From NCBI GenBank assembly GCA_903772945.1, contig CAICTM010000058.1:62001-126000 (forward strand): a DNA stretch of 64,000 nt, read 5' to 3'. A program made the position numbers and the translations under genes. This document shows positions 52,001-60,186 of this stretch, piece by piece (within the stretch, counting starts at the first letter, position 1; each line of letters begins with the position of its first letter). This DNA is from Seminavis robusta (Eukaryota > Bacillariophyta > Bacillariophyceae > Naviculales > Naviculaceae). The notes beneath the pieces are model-generated. The model saw nothing but the letters and a program-made list of their open reading frames with translations, was not told the DNA's origin and made no database searches.

Positions 52001-52391
52001 GGATACTGGGTAGAAACTTTTCAATTTCGGCGGGCCACATGTGACGGAGAGATGCTGGACACAAAATGAGCAATGGCCATTCTGATTTGTAGTGCGCCAT
52101 AATGGCCAAACTGGTAATCGTTTTACCCAATCCCATCTCATCCGCCAAGAGGATGCGTCCCTTGCCCAACAAATCTGGATCATGACGGAAATCAGATGAC
52201 GGTTGAAGCCTGGAAGAGACCTTACCCAAGGTGGCAAATTCGTAAGCTTCTCGTTGAAAGGGACGCAACTTGGAAAGCAGGCCCTGCAGTTCTGTGGATA
52301 TTAGAGTCTTCTTGTTGTTATCTGAGGAAGCTGTCCTCTTGGGAGCAGCAGCAACAGCAGTGTTGCCTTTGCGATAAGGATTCTTCGTCAT
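49050..52391 (-). CDS. ZRANB3: ZRANB3-type SNF2 annealing helicase with zinc finger and HNH
   Basis: Replication-fork remodeller of the SMARCAL1/ZRANB3 group, which reanneals DNA and is recruited by PCNA. Single exon; ATG 52391 gives 1113 residues (upstream in-frame ATGs exist but lie in a low-quality stretch). The SNF2 ATPase spans about residues 40-520: LLADEMGLGKT (84-91), VDESHN (~170) and the C-terminal helicase half with AEDRAHRIGQ. It is followed by GSILSFFQKKK (~570), a PCNA-box-like motif placed as in human ZRANB3. A RanBP2/NZF zinc finger follows (WACQACTF...ACHICQ, ~650). A C-terminal HNH nuclease-like region (CQLCG...ADHIQAV...CVPCH) comes next, and the protein ends with QMDIRDVF, a second PCNA-box-like motif. 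The domain order SNF2, NZF, HNH matches ZRANB3. An F-box gene is divergent, 309 bp away. Confidence 0.92.
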   Translation of the reverse strand: MTKNPYRKGNTAVAAAPKRTASSDNNKKTLISTELQGLLSKLRPFQREAYEFATLGKVSSRLQPSSDFRHDPDLLGKGRILLADEMGLGKTITSLAIMAHYKSEWPLLILCPASLRHMWPAEIEKFLPSIPPQAVYVVNGFNDIHFEKKPNVQVVVVTFSLLQNRSAVAQLLQTFHFRCIIVDESHNLKQKTAQRSKLALPILKEAQRLVLLSGTPAMARPVELWLQLHVLSPTLFGKYTDFTNTYCGAKRIFGRWDVSGLSNAKELHAKLQQVMVRRLKCNVLHELPPKQRSVIPIHTIADKTKLKETQQLLQELKGTRLSVAQLVGDDQRTASFEAKTLFQQAYQAGGMIKAQAVADYLVDWIAGAGTQKVLVFCHHKAVMDTLELAISKSLKGVGHIRIDGSVASNERAKLVRKFQTSVQVRVALLSMTAAGVGLTLTAASNVMFAELHYTPGVLAQAEDRAHRIGQRNAVNIMYFICKDPTISVDLQLWNMLGRKVGTLEQVIEGGTGKERAALAAVEQEEQQPRQQSAQEELTTFFAETAAAEAKAPPKVATKGSILSFFQKKKASNEVSAATTNNNSVAASKPQAVRRPEKKKQLPTRSCSFDENQEASPTRSVPEKTKKDDKVEWACQACTFVNCKKAASVMACHICQTVFDHKKEASSVKSAKQSQRPKKQSTPSRNASPLALQVPMSSKPSSSPDVIVLDDDDAGAKPTATKSHKKRKDRPDVVVIDVDTKQEPAKKPKKSSIATISTAASPAEMLTFSVSKNSGRFTLHYNETNTSTFQNFAADDVLTEKTVIALEDAQTKRGKSTDPTCIAFNQLSVMEIIQRLDSSIVSSPPKQQQCARETEEFVRSYLALREVHRKAIKDSGEAFSSKNLAQSAAKLLTMKNTSALHKSSTDRYSGGAKERAGERLKDGTASKEDMDVLKGDNCAWCAGALSDASKLAKAVYCSQACAEEGRIRRGGMFASSRIREQVFALEGGVCQLCGVNAHALFLRIKSLPPSERLSVLCNAKWKLPKSRRALERLLQDPTEGSFWQADHIQAVAEGGGGCGIDNLRSLCVPCHTIETEKLRGRLKLNGGSGLSQDDGVESRAGKLKQMDIRDVFTR

Positions 52392-52700
52392 GGTTGCCTG
52401 CCTTGGGGTATATTCTGGGTGCTGGTCCATTTTGTGCCTCATTCTTTCAAGAGCGACTTCAAAAATAGCGAGGCCTGCCAAAGAGTTCGCGCCATTTCTG
52501 GAAAGCCAGAAAAGACTGGTTTTACATCCAGCGACGATAAGGATTTGAGGTTTTGTCGGAGGATTTTGCGAAGAGGTGAAAAAGAACAACGGCGGAACAC
52601 CTCCCTCACTCTGGCCAACGAAAATCTCGTTCAATCTCGATCAATCCAAGAAACCCCCTCGACGACACCCAATGATTGTACATGCACCGATATCTCCACT
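52392..52700. other. Intergenic between divergent ZRANB3 and F-box genes
   Basis: 309 bp, likely to contain both promoters. Long open frames cross it on both strands (extensions of the two genes), so either start codon could lie further out. No motif is recognised. Confidence 0.45.
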
Positions 52701-53021
52701 ATGAATAAAGATGACGGAGAAGAACGGCCCTTGAAAAAGCCCAAAAAGTCTCCCGAGGACAAAGGTACTGCCAACTCTTCCACCAAAGCGGATACATGTA
52801 CCAAGAAACCACAATCCTCAAAACTGTTGAATCTAAGTATCTGTGAAACGAAAAACTTTGGACAACAAGAGGTATTCTCCAACCAGGATATCGTTGTCCG
52901 TATCTTCTCCTTTCTCGATATCGAATCCATCCTACTCAAAGCACGACACGTCAACTCGACATGGTTCCAATCTTCTTCTCGGGCCGTCCTCCGTCGATTG
53001 ATACACGACCAAACCAAATTC
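52701..53021 (+). pseudogene. F-box protein gene, 5' part, split by retrotransposon
   Basis: From ATG 52701 (MNKDDGEERPLKKPKK), 107 codons reach the retroelement insertion. After a charged, disordered N-terminus comes an F-box (about residues 66-100: QDIVVRIFSFLDIESILLKA, then VNSTWFQ). F-box proteins choose substrates for SCF ubiquitin ligases. An LTR element begins in the codon after KF, so the normal product cannot be made from this allele unless the element is tolerated in some way. The remainder of the gene is at 58732-59696. The genome is probably diploid, so the other allele may be intact. Confidence 0.7.
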
Positions 53022-53252
53022 TGCTAGAGGTGCTTTTGTAGTATTTTGTTTTAAGATTGCTTATGTATTTATTATGAGCCTATCTACTTGTACCTGCAGT
53101 ACATTCTGTTCTCATCAGACAGGCTTCTGTTTCATGCAAGGTTGTTAGTAGAGACAGGTAGTTGCCCACAGCAACACAGCACAACAAGAACACAATGTCA
53201 TGCTACCTGAACTCTGCAATCAGAGATCACTGACACTCACCGGCCTTCAACA
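53022..53252 (-). repeat. LTR of the Copia element (3' LTR in its orientation)
   Basis: 231 bp, TG...CA ends. It pairs with 58501-58731, with one difference seen (GACAGGTAG versus GACAGATAG). Confidence 0.95.
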
Positions 53253-53285
53253 CCCTCTTCCAGTGGCTCTGATAAAGTAATGCAA

Positions 53286-56200
53286 TCATTCACTCATGGA
53301 TTTGTCATCTCCAACATAGACAGCCGCATGCTTGTTGAAATCCTTCAACCCAACATTCTTGGTCAAGATATCACTGCACATGTTCTTGTTGGAAATCCAA
53401 TTCAATACTAAAGTGCCTTCCTCCTTCAACTCGCGTAGGAATGCAACTCGGTTAGCCACATGTCTGGTCCTTCCAGCAGAAGACCAATTGTTGGCTAGAT
53501 CCACAGCTCCTTTGTTGTCAACATACAGAACCATAGGCTTCTGTACCTTCAACTCCATGTCCTCCAACACACGCATTGCAAACAACATGTCTTGGGCACA
53601 ACCCACTGCAGCAACAAACTCAGCTTCTGTCACAGACAAAGTCACAATGTTCTGCATCTTGCTCCTAACAGCAATGGGTGCTCCACAAAGAAAGGTTGTA
53701 GCTCCACTCACACTCCTGAACTCATCCCTGTCTCCAGCATATTCAGCATCAGACATGCCATGGATGACAAACTCAAAGCTCTTGTCTTTACCATCCCACT
53801 TGGCATTGGGCTTGATGAACCATCCTCTCTCAGGAGTCTTGAGGTAGTGAAGCATCAACTGTTTCAAAGCAGCCATGTGTCCTTGAGTAGCCTGTGACAT
53901 GAACCTTGACAACTCTCTGAGTCTGTTCTTGGTCTCAGGCCTTGACATCTTGGTGAGATGAATGAGCTTGCCAACTCCCTTCCTGTAGACAGTTTGCTCT
54001 TCACGGGTCAGCAACTCCGTTCCATCATCCTTGGACAGTCGACTTCCAATTGAAGCAGGCAACATGGATCGGCTGTTCTTGGGCAAATCAAACTCATCAT
54101 GCAGACTCTGCAGCAACACTGGTTGAGTGATCTTCATGGTACCAGCCTTGATGTCTCTGACAATCTTGCAACCAACATACTCTGTCAGTGCACCACAGTC
54201 ATCACATTCAAAGATCTTCTTGATACCATCAGTAGCTTGCTTGAGCACATTCTTGCTTCCAGCTCCAAGCAAATCATCAACCCAGGATGCCCACAGCACC
54301 AATCCACACTTGGTCCACTTGTAATAGAGACAAGCATCACTTTTGTTCCTCTTGAATCCAACTTTCAGGAATGCTCCCCAGCACTTGGTCCAAAAACAGT
54401 AACTTGCCTGTTTGGTCCCATACAATGTCTTCATCAGCAAAAGTACCACTCCCTTTGGGTAATACTTCTCAAAGCCTTGGGGAACATAGATGTACATCTT
54501 GTGCTTCGGATCAAACTCTCCAAGTAGGAATGCACCCACCACATCCATCAGCTGGGTACTCCAAGCAGCCATACAAATCAGCACAAGAATAATCATAATG
54601 GTCATATGTGCCACCACAGGTGCAGCCTTGTCCAGCTCATCATAGTGCTCTCCATCGACTTGCTCAAATCCTCTGGCATTGACCCTTGCCCTGTACACTC
54701 CATTGGCCTTCTTCCTCATGGCCCAAGTAGTTGTCAGGATCTTGGCATCTTCAGGAATGTCCTTGATAGGAGTAGGCTTGAAAACTTTGCTCTTGACCAT
54801 CTTGTCATGTTCAGTTTCAACTGCCTTCTCCCAGTGTGGCTTGTCTGGAGTAGCCATGGCCTCATCATACTTCAGGACATGCAACTCACTTGTGTGGGTG
54901 AAACCACCACCGAGACCAGTTCCAACAAAGGCAAATTCCTCATCGCTTGACACAGCATCATACCAAACTGGCTCAGATTCCATTCCCTCTTCTGCTTGAC
55001 AAGCGACAGAGTCATAGAAGTAGTCAGGGTCATCGTCCATGAGAATTTGAAAATGCTGTTCAGCAGGGGTTAAAACATCAACAGATGGAGCCATCACTTC
55101 CAAGAGTTCAACTTGCTCAGAAGCATCCTTGGCTGACTTGTATCCAATGGATTGATCAGCCCACAGAAGTCGAGGCTTGGGAACACGACCACTAGCAGTA
55201 GCACGAGGATTAGCAACAGGAGAGTCTTCACTGTCTTCAGAGGTATCCTCGTCCTCAGAGGTACTTTCACTGGAGGAACTTTCACTTGAGGAACTGCTGT
55301 CATCAGCTTGAAGACTCACATCTTCTTGGTCAGAGGGCTCATACTCAGAGTCAGCAGCACTGTCATCATCAGGAACTTCCAAGGGATCATCATCAGAATC
55401 AGTTCCCTCTTCAACTGGCCGCTGGAAGAACATCCTACGGAGCCAAATGATATCACGGGTAGTGTGGACGCGACTGGTCTTGGGGTCCCACATTCTATAG
55501 CAATCACCGGGATGTGTCATAGAGTAACCCACAAACATGCAAACTCGGCCAGAGTTCTGGTCCTTGGGTTGCTTACTGGCCTTCAGACTCACAGTACCGG
55601 CTTCACCCCATGTCCTAAGATGCTGAGCAAAGGCCGGATTGTTTCCAAACTGGTGTTCAAACCTGGTCTGTACCCGTCCATTGATCCGAATGGCAGTCAA
55701 TCCATCCAGGTGGGTAGCAGTCTTGGCAGCTTCAGGGAACAATAGGCGCCTTAGGTCAGGCTTCTCAGGGACATTGGCAGCATTCATCATGGCCTTAGAC
55801 TTTTGGGACAAAACCTTGAAAGCAACTTCCACAGGGGAGTTCTGCTGAGGTGTGTTTCTAGCAGTGTACTCAACCGCAATGGGAATCTTCCAGTGCTTAG
55901 ACTTGAGACGCTTCTCCAAGGTCTGATTCTCACCAGCATTGTCCATACGCAACACATCAGGCAGGAAACCTCTGATATGAAGCTGATACAGCTTCTCACA
56001 GGTAGGTTCAACCATGCCACTCTTCGACTTGTAGAAGTTGGTGATCTTGGTGCCAGTGCAGGCATAGACCAACAGTCGCCAGTGCTTGAAAACTTTACCG
56101 GTTGCCTTGTTGGTCAGAGTACTCAGATCCAGATGCAATCGGTCATTGTCCAATGTCAACTGCTCTTGAAGGTCAGACTCACTGGGGACATTTTTCTGTT

Positions 56201-57218
56201 TGGCTTTGGCACGAGTACAAGCTTCACAAGGTCCAAGAGTACCACGAGTCAGGACAATGTTCAGGGCCTTGGCAGTCTTCCTTGTGATGTCTTCACTGCT
56301 GTGCCCAAACAATTGGTGAGCCTTCACAATACTCATCCTAGGGCCAGCAGACTCATCAGCTTCAATAGCAGGGGTCACAACCTCAGACCGTCCATGACGC
56401 TTGAAATACAGTGCATAGATTCTGCCACGCTTGGTGTCAATGATAATATCAGCAACGAAAGACACACCAGTGGGACTTGTGAACAGCCTGCGGAACTCAT
56501 TACCTTGCTCGGTCCAGCCTTTCTTGAGAAGACGGTTGGTGGCAAACAGATTAAACTTGCCACGATCACAGTATCCAACTTCAGTCATACAGGCATCCAT
56601 ACAGGGAGAACCTTGATTGTCACATATGGTGCCATCCAAACGTCCAATCTGACGAACAGGCGCAGTGGCTCCATTAGCACACACTGGGGCTTCATCCTCG
56701 GGCAACGGCGACAGATCGTACAGTCCATAGCTATGACAGGTCATAGAGTAAGATGCACCAGAGTCAACAATCCACACATTGGGATCTTGCAAAAGAGCAA
56801 CAGAATTGGGGAACTCTTGGAGATACTCATAGAGCCTGTCTTGCATGTGGACTTGAAGGTCAAAGGTGTCAACAGCTCCCATGAGGATGTCGAAACCCTT
56901 ACTGCGAGAGGACTTCTTGGACTTGGAACTTGCAGCAGCAGCATTGACCTCTGTCTTATTACGATCCTTGGGGACATACCACTTGGGCTTCTTGTCCACG
57001 TTGACCGGATTGTCCCAACAGTCAGCAGCCTTGTGACCCTTGGTGCCACAATAGTTGCAGTCTCCAGTGAACTTCTGGCGGTTGTTACGATTGCTGGGAC
57101 GTCTGCCACTTTGCTGGGACTGGTGCTGCTGTTCACCGGCAGCCATCGAGATGTCTCGGTCTGACCTTTGATCGGTGCCACCAGCTGCCTTCTGGGCAAG
57201 GCGCTTGCCTTCAGTCAA
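53286..57218 (-). CDS. pol: Copia pol region (zinc knuckle, protease, integrase, RT, RNase H)
   Basis: About 1310 residues in one open frame, directly after gag. The order is a CCHC knuckle (CNYCGTKGHKAADC), an aspartic protease (VDSGAS), a GAG-pre-integrase zinc region (HQLFGH...CEACTRAK), an integrase core, an acidic/serine-rich linker, a reverse transcriptase with a VDDL-type active site, and an RNase H. It is presumably expressed together with gag, as is usual for Copia-type elements. Confidence 0.93.
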   Translation of the reverse strand: MTEGKRLAQKAAGGTDQRSDRDISMAAGEQQHQSQQSGRRPSNRNNRQKFTGDCNYCGTKGHKAADCWDNPVNVDKKPKWYVPKDRNKTEVNAAAASSKSKKSSRSKGFDILMGAVDTFDLQVHMQDRLYEYLQEFPNSVALLQDPNVWIVDSGASYSMTCHSYGLYDLSPLPEDEAPVCANGATAPVRQIGRLDGTICDNQGSPCMDACMTEVGYCDRGKFNLFATNRLLKKGWTEQGNEFRRLFTSPTGVSFVADIIIDTKRGRIYALYFKRHGRSEVVTPAIEADESAGPRMSIVKAHQLFGHSSEDITRKTAKALNIVLTRGTLGPCEACTRAKAKQKNVPSESDLQEQLTLDNDRLHLDLSTLTNKATGKVFKHWRLLVYACTGTKITNFYKSKSGMVEPTCEKLYQLHIRGFLPDVLRMDNAGENQTLEKRLKSKHWKIPIAVEYTARNTPQQNSPVEVAFKVLSQKSKAMMNAANVPEKPDLRRLLFPEAAKTATHLDGLTAIRINGRVQTRFEHQFGNNPAFAQHLRTWGEAGTVSLKASKQPKDQNSGRVCMFVGYSMTHPGDCYRMWDPKTSRVHTTRDIIWLRRMFFQRPVEEGTDSDDDPLEVPDDDSAADSEYEPSDQEDVSLQADDSSSSSESSSSESTSEDEDTSEDSEDSPVANPRATASGRVPKPRLLWADQSIGYKSAKDASEQVELLEVMAPSVDVLTPAEQHFQILMDDDPDYFYDSVACQAEEGMESEPVWYDAVSSDEEFAFVGTGLGGGFTHTSELHVLKYDEAMATPDKPHWEKAVETEHDKMVKSKVFKPTPIKDIPEDAKILTTTWAMRKKANGVYRARVNARGFEQVDGEHYDELDKAAPVVAHMTIMIILVLICMAAWSTQLMDVVGAFLLGEFDPKHKMYIYVPQGFEKYYPKGVVLLLMKTLYGTKQASYCFWTKCWGAFLKVGFKRNKSDACLYYKWTKCGLVLWASWVDDLLGAGSKNVLKQATDGIKKIFECDDCGALTEYVGCKIVRDIKAGTMKITQPVLLQSLHDEFDLPKNSRSMLPASIGSRLSKDDGTELLTREEQTVYRKGVGKLIHLTKMSRPETKNRLRELSRFMSQATQGHMAALKQLMLHYLKTPERGWFIKPNAKWDGKDKSFEFVIHGMSDAEYAGDRDEFRSVSGATTFLCGAPIAVRSKMQNIVTLSVTEAEFVAAVGCAQDMLFAMRVLEDMELKVQKPMVLYVDNKGAVDLANNWSSAGRTRHVANRVAFLRELKEEGTLVLNWISNKNMCSDILTKNVGLKDFNKHAAVYVGDDKSMSE

Positions 57219-57221
57219 CCT

Positions 57222-58019
57222 CTACTGCTCATGCATAACATCACATAAGTCTTGCAGCTTCAGGTCAGAGCCTTTGCGGTGTTGCTCCATGGTAAGGACA
57301 GTGTGATACTGCTCAGGAGCAGCAGCGATCACAGCCGAGATCAGCTCATCTTTGTCAATCTTGCTTTGTTTCACAGGGTCCCAGAACTTGCATTCAATCT
57401 CACTGATACGATTGAATAGGACAGTCGGATCCTCTTTCTTCTTCATGGACAAAGCCGAGAGCTGTAAACGAAGCTCCACATGGCTCACTGTATCTTTGGG
57501 ACGGTACTTATCTTCGAGCCCTTGGATGACTAGATACGCTAGTCCACTTGGCCAAGCCGTAGTAATGGCCGCAAAGATCAGTCCAAACAAGATAGGACTA
57601 GTCAGAGACACCTGCAAGATCCACATGGCCAAGAGGTTGCGCTTACGGGCAGCCTTGTTCTCAGGGGTCTCGTTGGCTCCTTCTTCTTCAGTATCAGGCA
57701 GCTCAGTTTCTTTGGTAAAAGCTGCAGCACACTTGTGGATCGCACAGTAGGATCGCAGACGCATCATGAAGATCATGTAGCCATCCGGCTTCCCATCAAA
57801 AGTGGGTGGCTTATTCACAGCCTTGGAGATGTCCGTTGGCTCAGACATGTTTTCGAGATCTTCAGGGACTTCAGGAACTGTAGGACCACTTGCTTCACTG
57901 TCACTTGACAAGGCTTGGGCGTCCTCTTGCTCGATCACTCCAGTATCGACAAGCTCTTCCTGTTCAATCTGGCTCAGTGTTCGGAACCAGGCTCTATCCA
58001 GGGCTTCTTGGTTGGCCAT
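57222..58019 (-). CDS. gag: Copia gag region
   Basis: About 265 residues starting MANQEALDRAWF, immediately before the zinc knuckle and protease. It has the helical capsid-like part of Copia gag (UBN2-like pattern with LEDKYRPKDTVSHVELRLQL). Confidence 0.85.
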   Translation of the reverse strand: MANQEALDRAWFRTLSQIEQEELVDTGVIEQEDAQALSSDSEASGPTVPEVPEDLENMSEPTDISKAVNKPPTFDGKPDGYMIFMMRLRSYCAIHKCAAAFTKETELPDTEEEGANETPENKAARKRNLLAMWILQVSLTSPILFGLIFAAITTAWPSGLAYLVIQGLEDKYRPKDTVSHVELRLQLSALSMKKKEDPTVLFNRISEIECKFWDPVKQSKIDKDELISAVIAAAPEQYHTVLTMEQHRKGSDLKLQDLCDVMHEQ

Positions 58020-58500
58020 ACAAGGCGGACCACAACACCGGACACTTCACTGACTAATGGAACCCTTGGCTACCACCTGGTACCTTCGATATGTCTGTCT
58101 GACACTTGGTTCCCAAACTCGATGCTCTGAACTGCACTGCAGGAGCTCAACTTGGTAAGCACTCAGCCTCAGGTCAACAAACACACCTGGTGAATCAGTC
58201 CGGAGAAATAAATGTGTGACTCGAAGCACGACTGGGACTGGCTTGCTCTCGAAGCGTGACTGGGACTGGCTTGCTCTCGGAACGGTGACTCGATCCGTGA
58301 CAGGACTCGAATCGGTGACTGGACTCAATCAACCGTGACTGGTTCAGTCTTGTTGTCGGGACCAACTCCTGGCTTCAGACTTGTCTGACGCAGACACAGA
58401 ACAAGCACTGAACGGCACTTGTGAAGAAGCTGTGTCTTTGTCGAACAATTCTTTCACCACAACAGGAAGTTGATCGCACCTCAACGGTAACTTCGAAGTT

Positions 58501-58731
58501 TGCTAGAGGTGCTTTTGTAGTATTTTGTTTTAAGATTGCTTATGTATTTATTATGAGCCTATCTACTTGTACCTGCAGTACATTCTGTTCTCATCAGACA
58601 GGCTTCTGTTTCATGCAAGGTTGTTAGTAGAGACAGATAGTTGCCCACAGCAACACAGCACAACAAGAACACAATGTCATGCTACCTGAACTCTGCAATC
58701 AGAGATCACTGACACTCACCGGCCTTCAACA
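58501..58731 (-). repeat. LTR of the Copia element (5' LTR in its orientation)
   Basis: 231 bp, TG...CA ends. Host sequence AATTC follows directly as the target-site duplicate. Confidence 0.95.
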
Positions 58732-59696
58732 AATTCTGCGTCAAGCTATGGTTGGATGCCTGCGAGGACTGTGATGGCATGTTGAGGAATGCACCATTTC
58801 CATAATGGCTAAAGATGGCCAGCATCATCAAACCAGGAAAGCTTTGATTGAGGAAGCAGTGCAACAGTGTCAACACCATTTCTATCCCAATGAGATACCA
58901 GAGGAATATCTGGCTGGTACGGAGGAGATTCCTTGTCTGAATGTGGATCGAGTCCGACAAGAACTCACCGCCAATGGGAGTGTAGAGCTTTCGGATGGAG
59001 GCTACGGATTCAATGTGACGCAAGCCTCGGTGACACACCTACCTGTACCTGTACTGCAACAGCCGCCACCCACACTGCCTGTCGACCTACGCACGGCCCA
59101 TGGGTTCCAACTCTGCATCACTGGACAATTAATCAAGCCAGAGAATGATATGTATGCACCCATCATCCAGGAAGTGAGACACGACTTTTCGAGAAAACGA
59201 CAACAGCTGTGGACTATGGAACGGTGAACGGTGTATGCGGGTGTGTCTCCCACTGGCCGTCGTCCAACAACCAATGGTGTTGAGCCAATTGGCCTACGAG
59301 ACCCGCTATCCCGGCTGTACTTGTGGGATGGACCATCGACATGTGCAACAATGCCTCGAGTTGACAGTAAAATGTGAGGATGATCAAAAGGAGCACATCC
59401 TCCAGTACCAACTCACCAAGGAAAAGTCGCGAAAGACGAGGAATGATTTCAATCTACCGGCGACTCCGGATTACTGGCATGAAATGGAATTTGCAAAGCC
59501 CGTCGTAACCAAGGAGGAATCATCTTTGCTTGCCCTGCAACAAGAAAAGCCATCCGACCGAGGCCTTTTTGAGGAATCCGATTCGGAGGATGACCACAAC
59601 AGTGAGCCCGCCCCAGCCAAAAAGCTTGCACCGAAAAAGCCGGCACCTCCTGCATCCGACGAGAAGCTCTTTGCCGATTCCGATGACAGTGATTGA
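58732..59696 (+). pseudogene. F-box protein gene, 3' part beyond the insertion
   Basis: Starting at the duplicated target site, the host frame continues as CVKLWLDACEDCDGMLRN and meets a TAA near 58803. Coding character then resumes in another frame from 58805 (MAKDGQHHQTRKALIEEAVQ), so there is either an unrecognised intron or further decay near 58770-58860. A GT-AG intron at 59224-59284 (61 bases) would join TMER to QLAYETRYPGCTCGMDH and keep the frame to the stop at 59696. The C-terminus is acidic and lysine-rich (ESDSEDDHNSEPAPAKK...FADSDDSD). No second domain is recognised. It could also be an independent gene starting at 58805. Confidence 0.5.
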
Positions 59697-60186
59697 GGTT
59701 TGATGCACAAGCAAAAGCAGGAAGAGCGTCGAGGCAGTGTACTCCAACAATGCCTAGTCTGGGAAGCACACACTGCGGGAACCGTCGGTTTTGGCCACAA
59801 ATCTGCCTAAGCCTGCCCCCGCGCCGGCTTCCGTAGATAATTTCCCTACGGTACCGATACCGCCTCTAAAACAACCTGCGATAGCTATTATTATAGCTAC
59901 CGTACGGTAGTTGGGAAGTTACTATGGATTAGAGGGATGTGGTAGTACTACCGTGAATACAAAAAGAACTTAGTCTAGCCAGGGGGTACCTGTACCTTGT
60001 AATCTTCGCAACTCGCAACGTCTCCTGGCGCAGAAAGCCACCGGAACTGCACCCAGGGCACACCCTTCATCAATCGTGGGCCTTGCGTTTAGTTGACCAC
60101 TGGGACCCTACCGTACACTACCAGAAAATCGTATTGGTTTGGACCGGGTGCATTGAAATAATCACCCAGTAAATTTCTACGCTTCT
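59697..60186. other. Intergenic between convergent genes, 490 bp
   Basis: It contains the palindrome CTACCGTACGGTAG (59897-59910) with an adjacent AGCTAT/ATAGCT inverted pair, and several GGTACCG-type words (59850-59870, 59985). No gene is seen. Confidence 0.5.

Larger units (their letters stand above)
53022..58731 (-). mobile_element. Copia-type (Ty1) LTR retrotransposon, looks whole
   Basis: A 5710-bp element in minus orientation, inserted in a host F-box gene. The two 231-bp LTRs start TG and end CA in both orientations and differ at one position by eye. A 5-bp target duplication AATTC flanks it (53017-53021 and 58732-58736). A purine tract (GGAAGAGGG) abuts the 3' LTR. Parts in transcription order: gag, zinc knuckle, protease, integrase, reverse transcriptase, RNase H; integrase before reverse transcriptase defines Copia. 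It looks whole. The near-identical LTRs and clean target duplication indicate very recent insertion. It belongs with the diatom Copia lineages; I cannot assign the exact clade. Confidence 0.95.

Noticed and set aside
55803-57164. Plus-strand open frame of 453 codons inside the retroelement
   Set aside because: It is antisense to pol and is a by-product of the pol codon pattern; no independent protein features.
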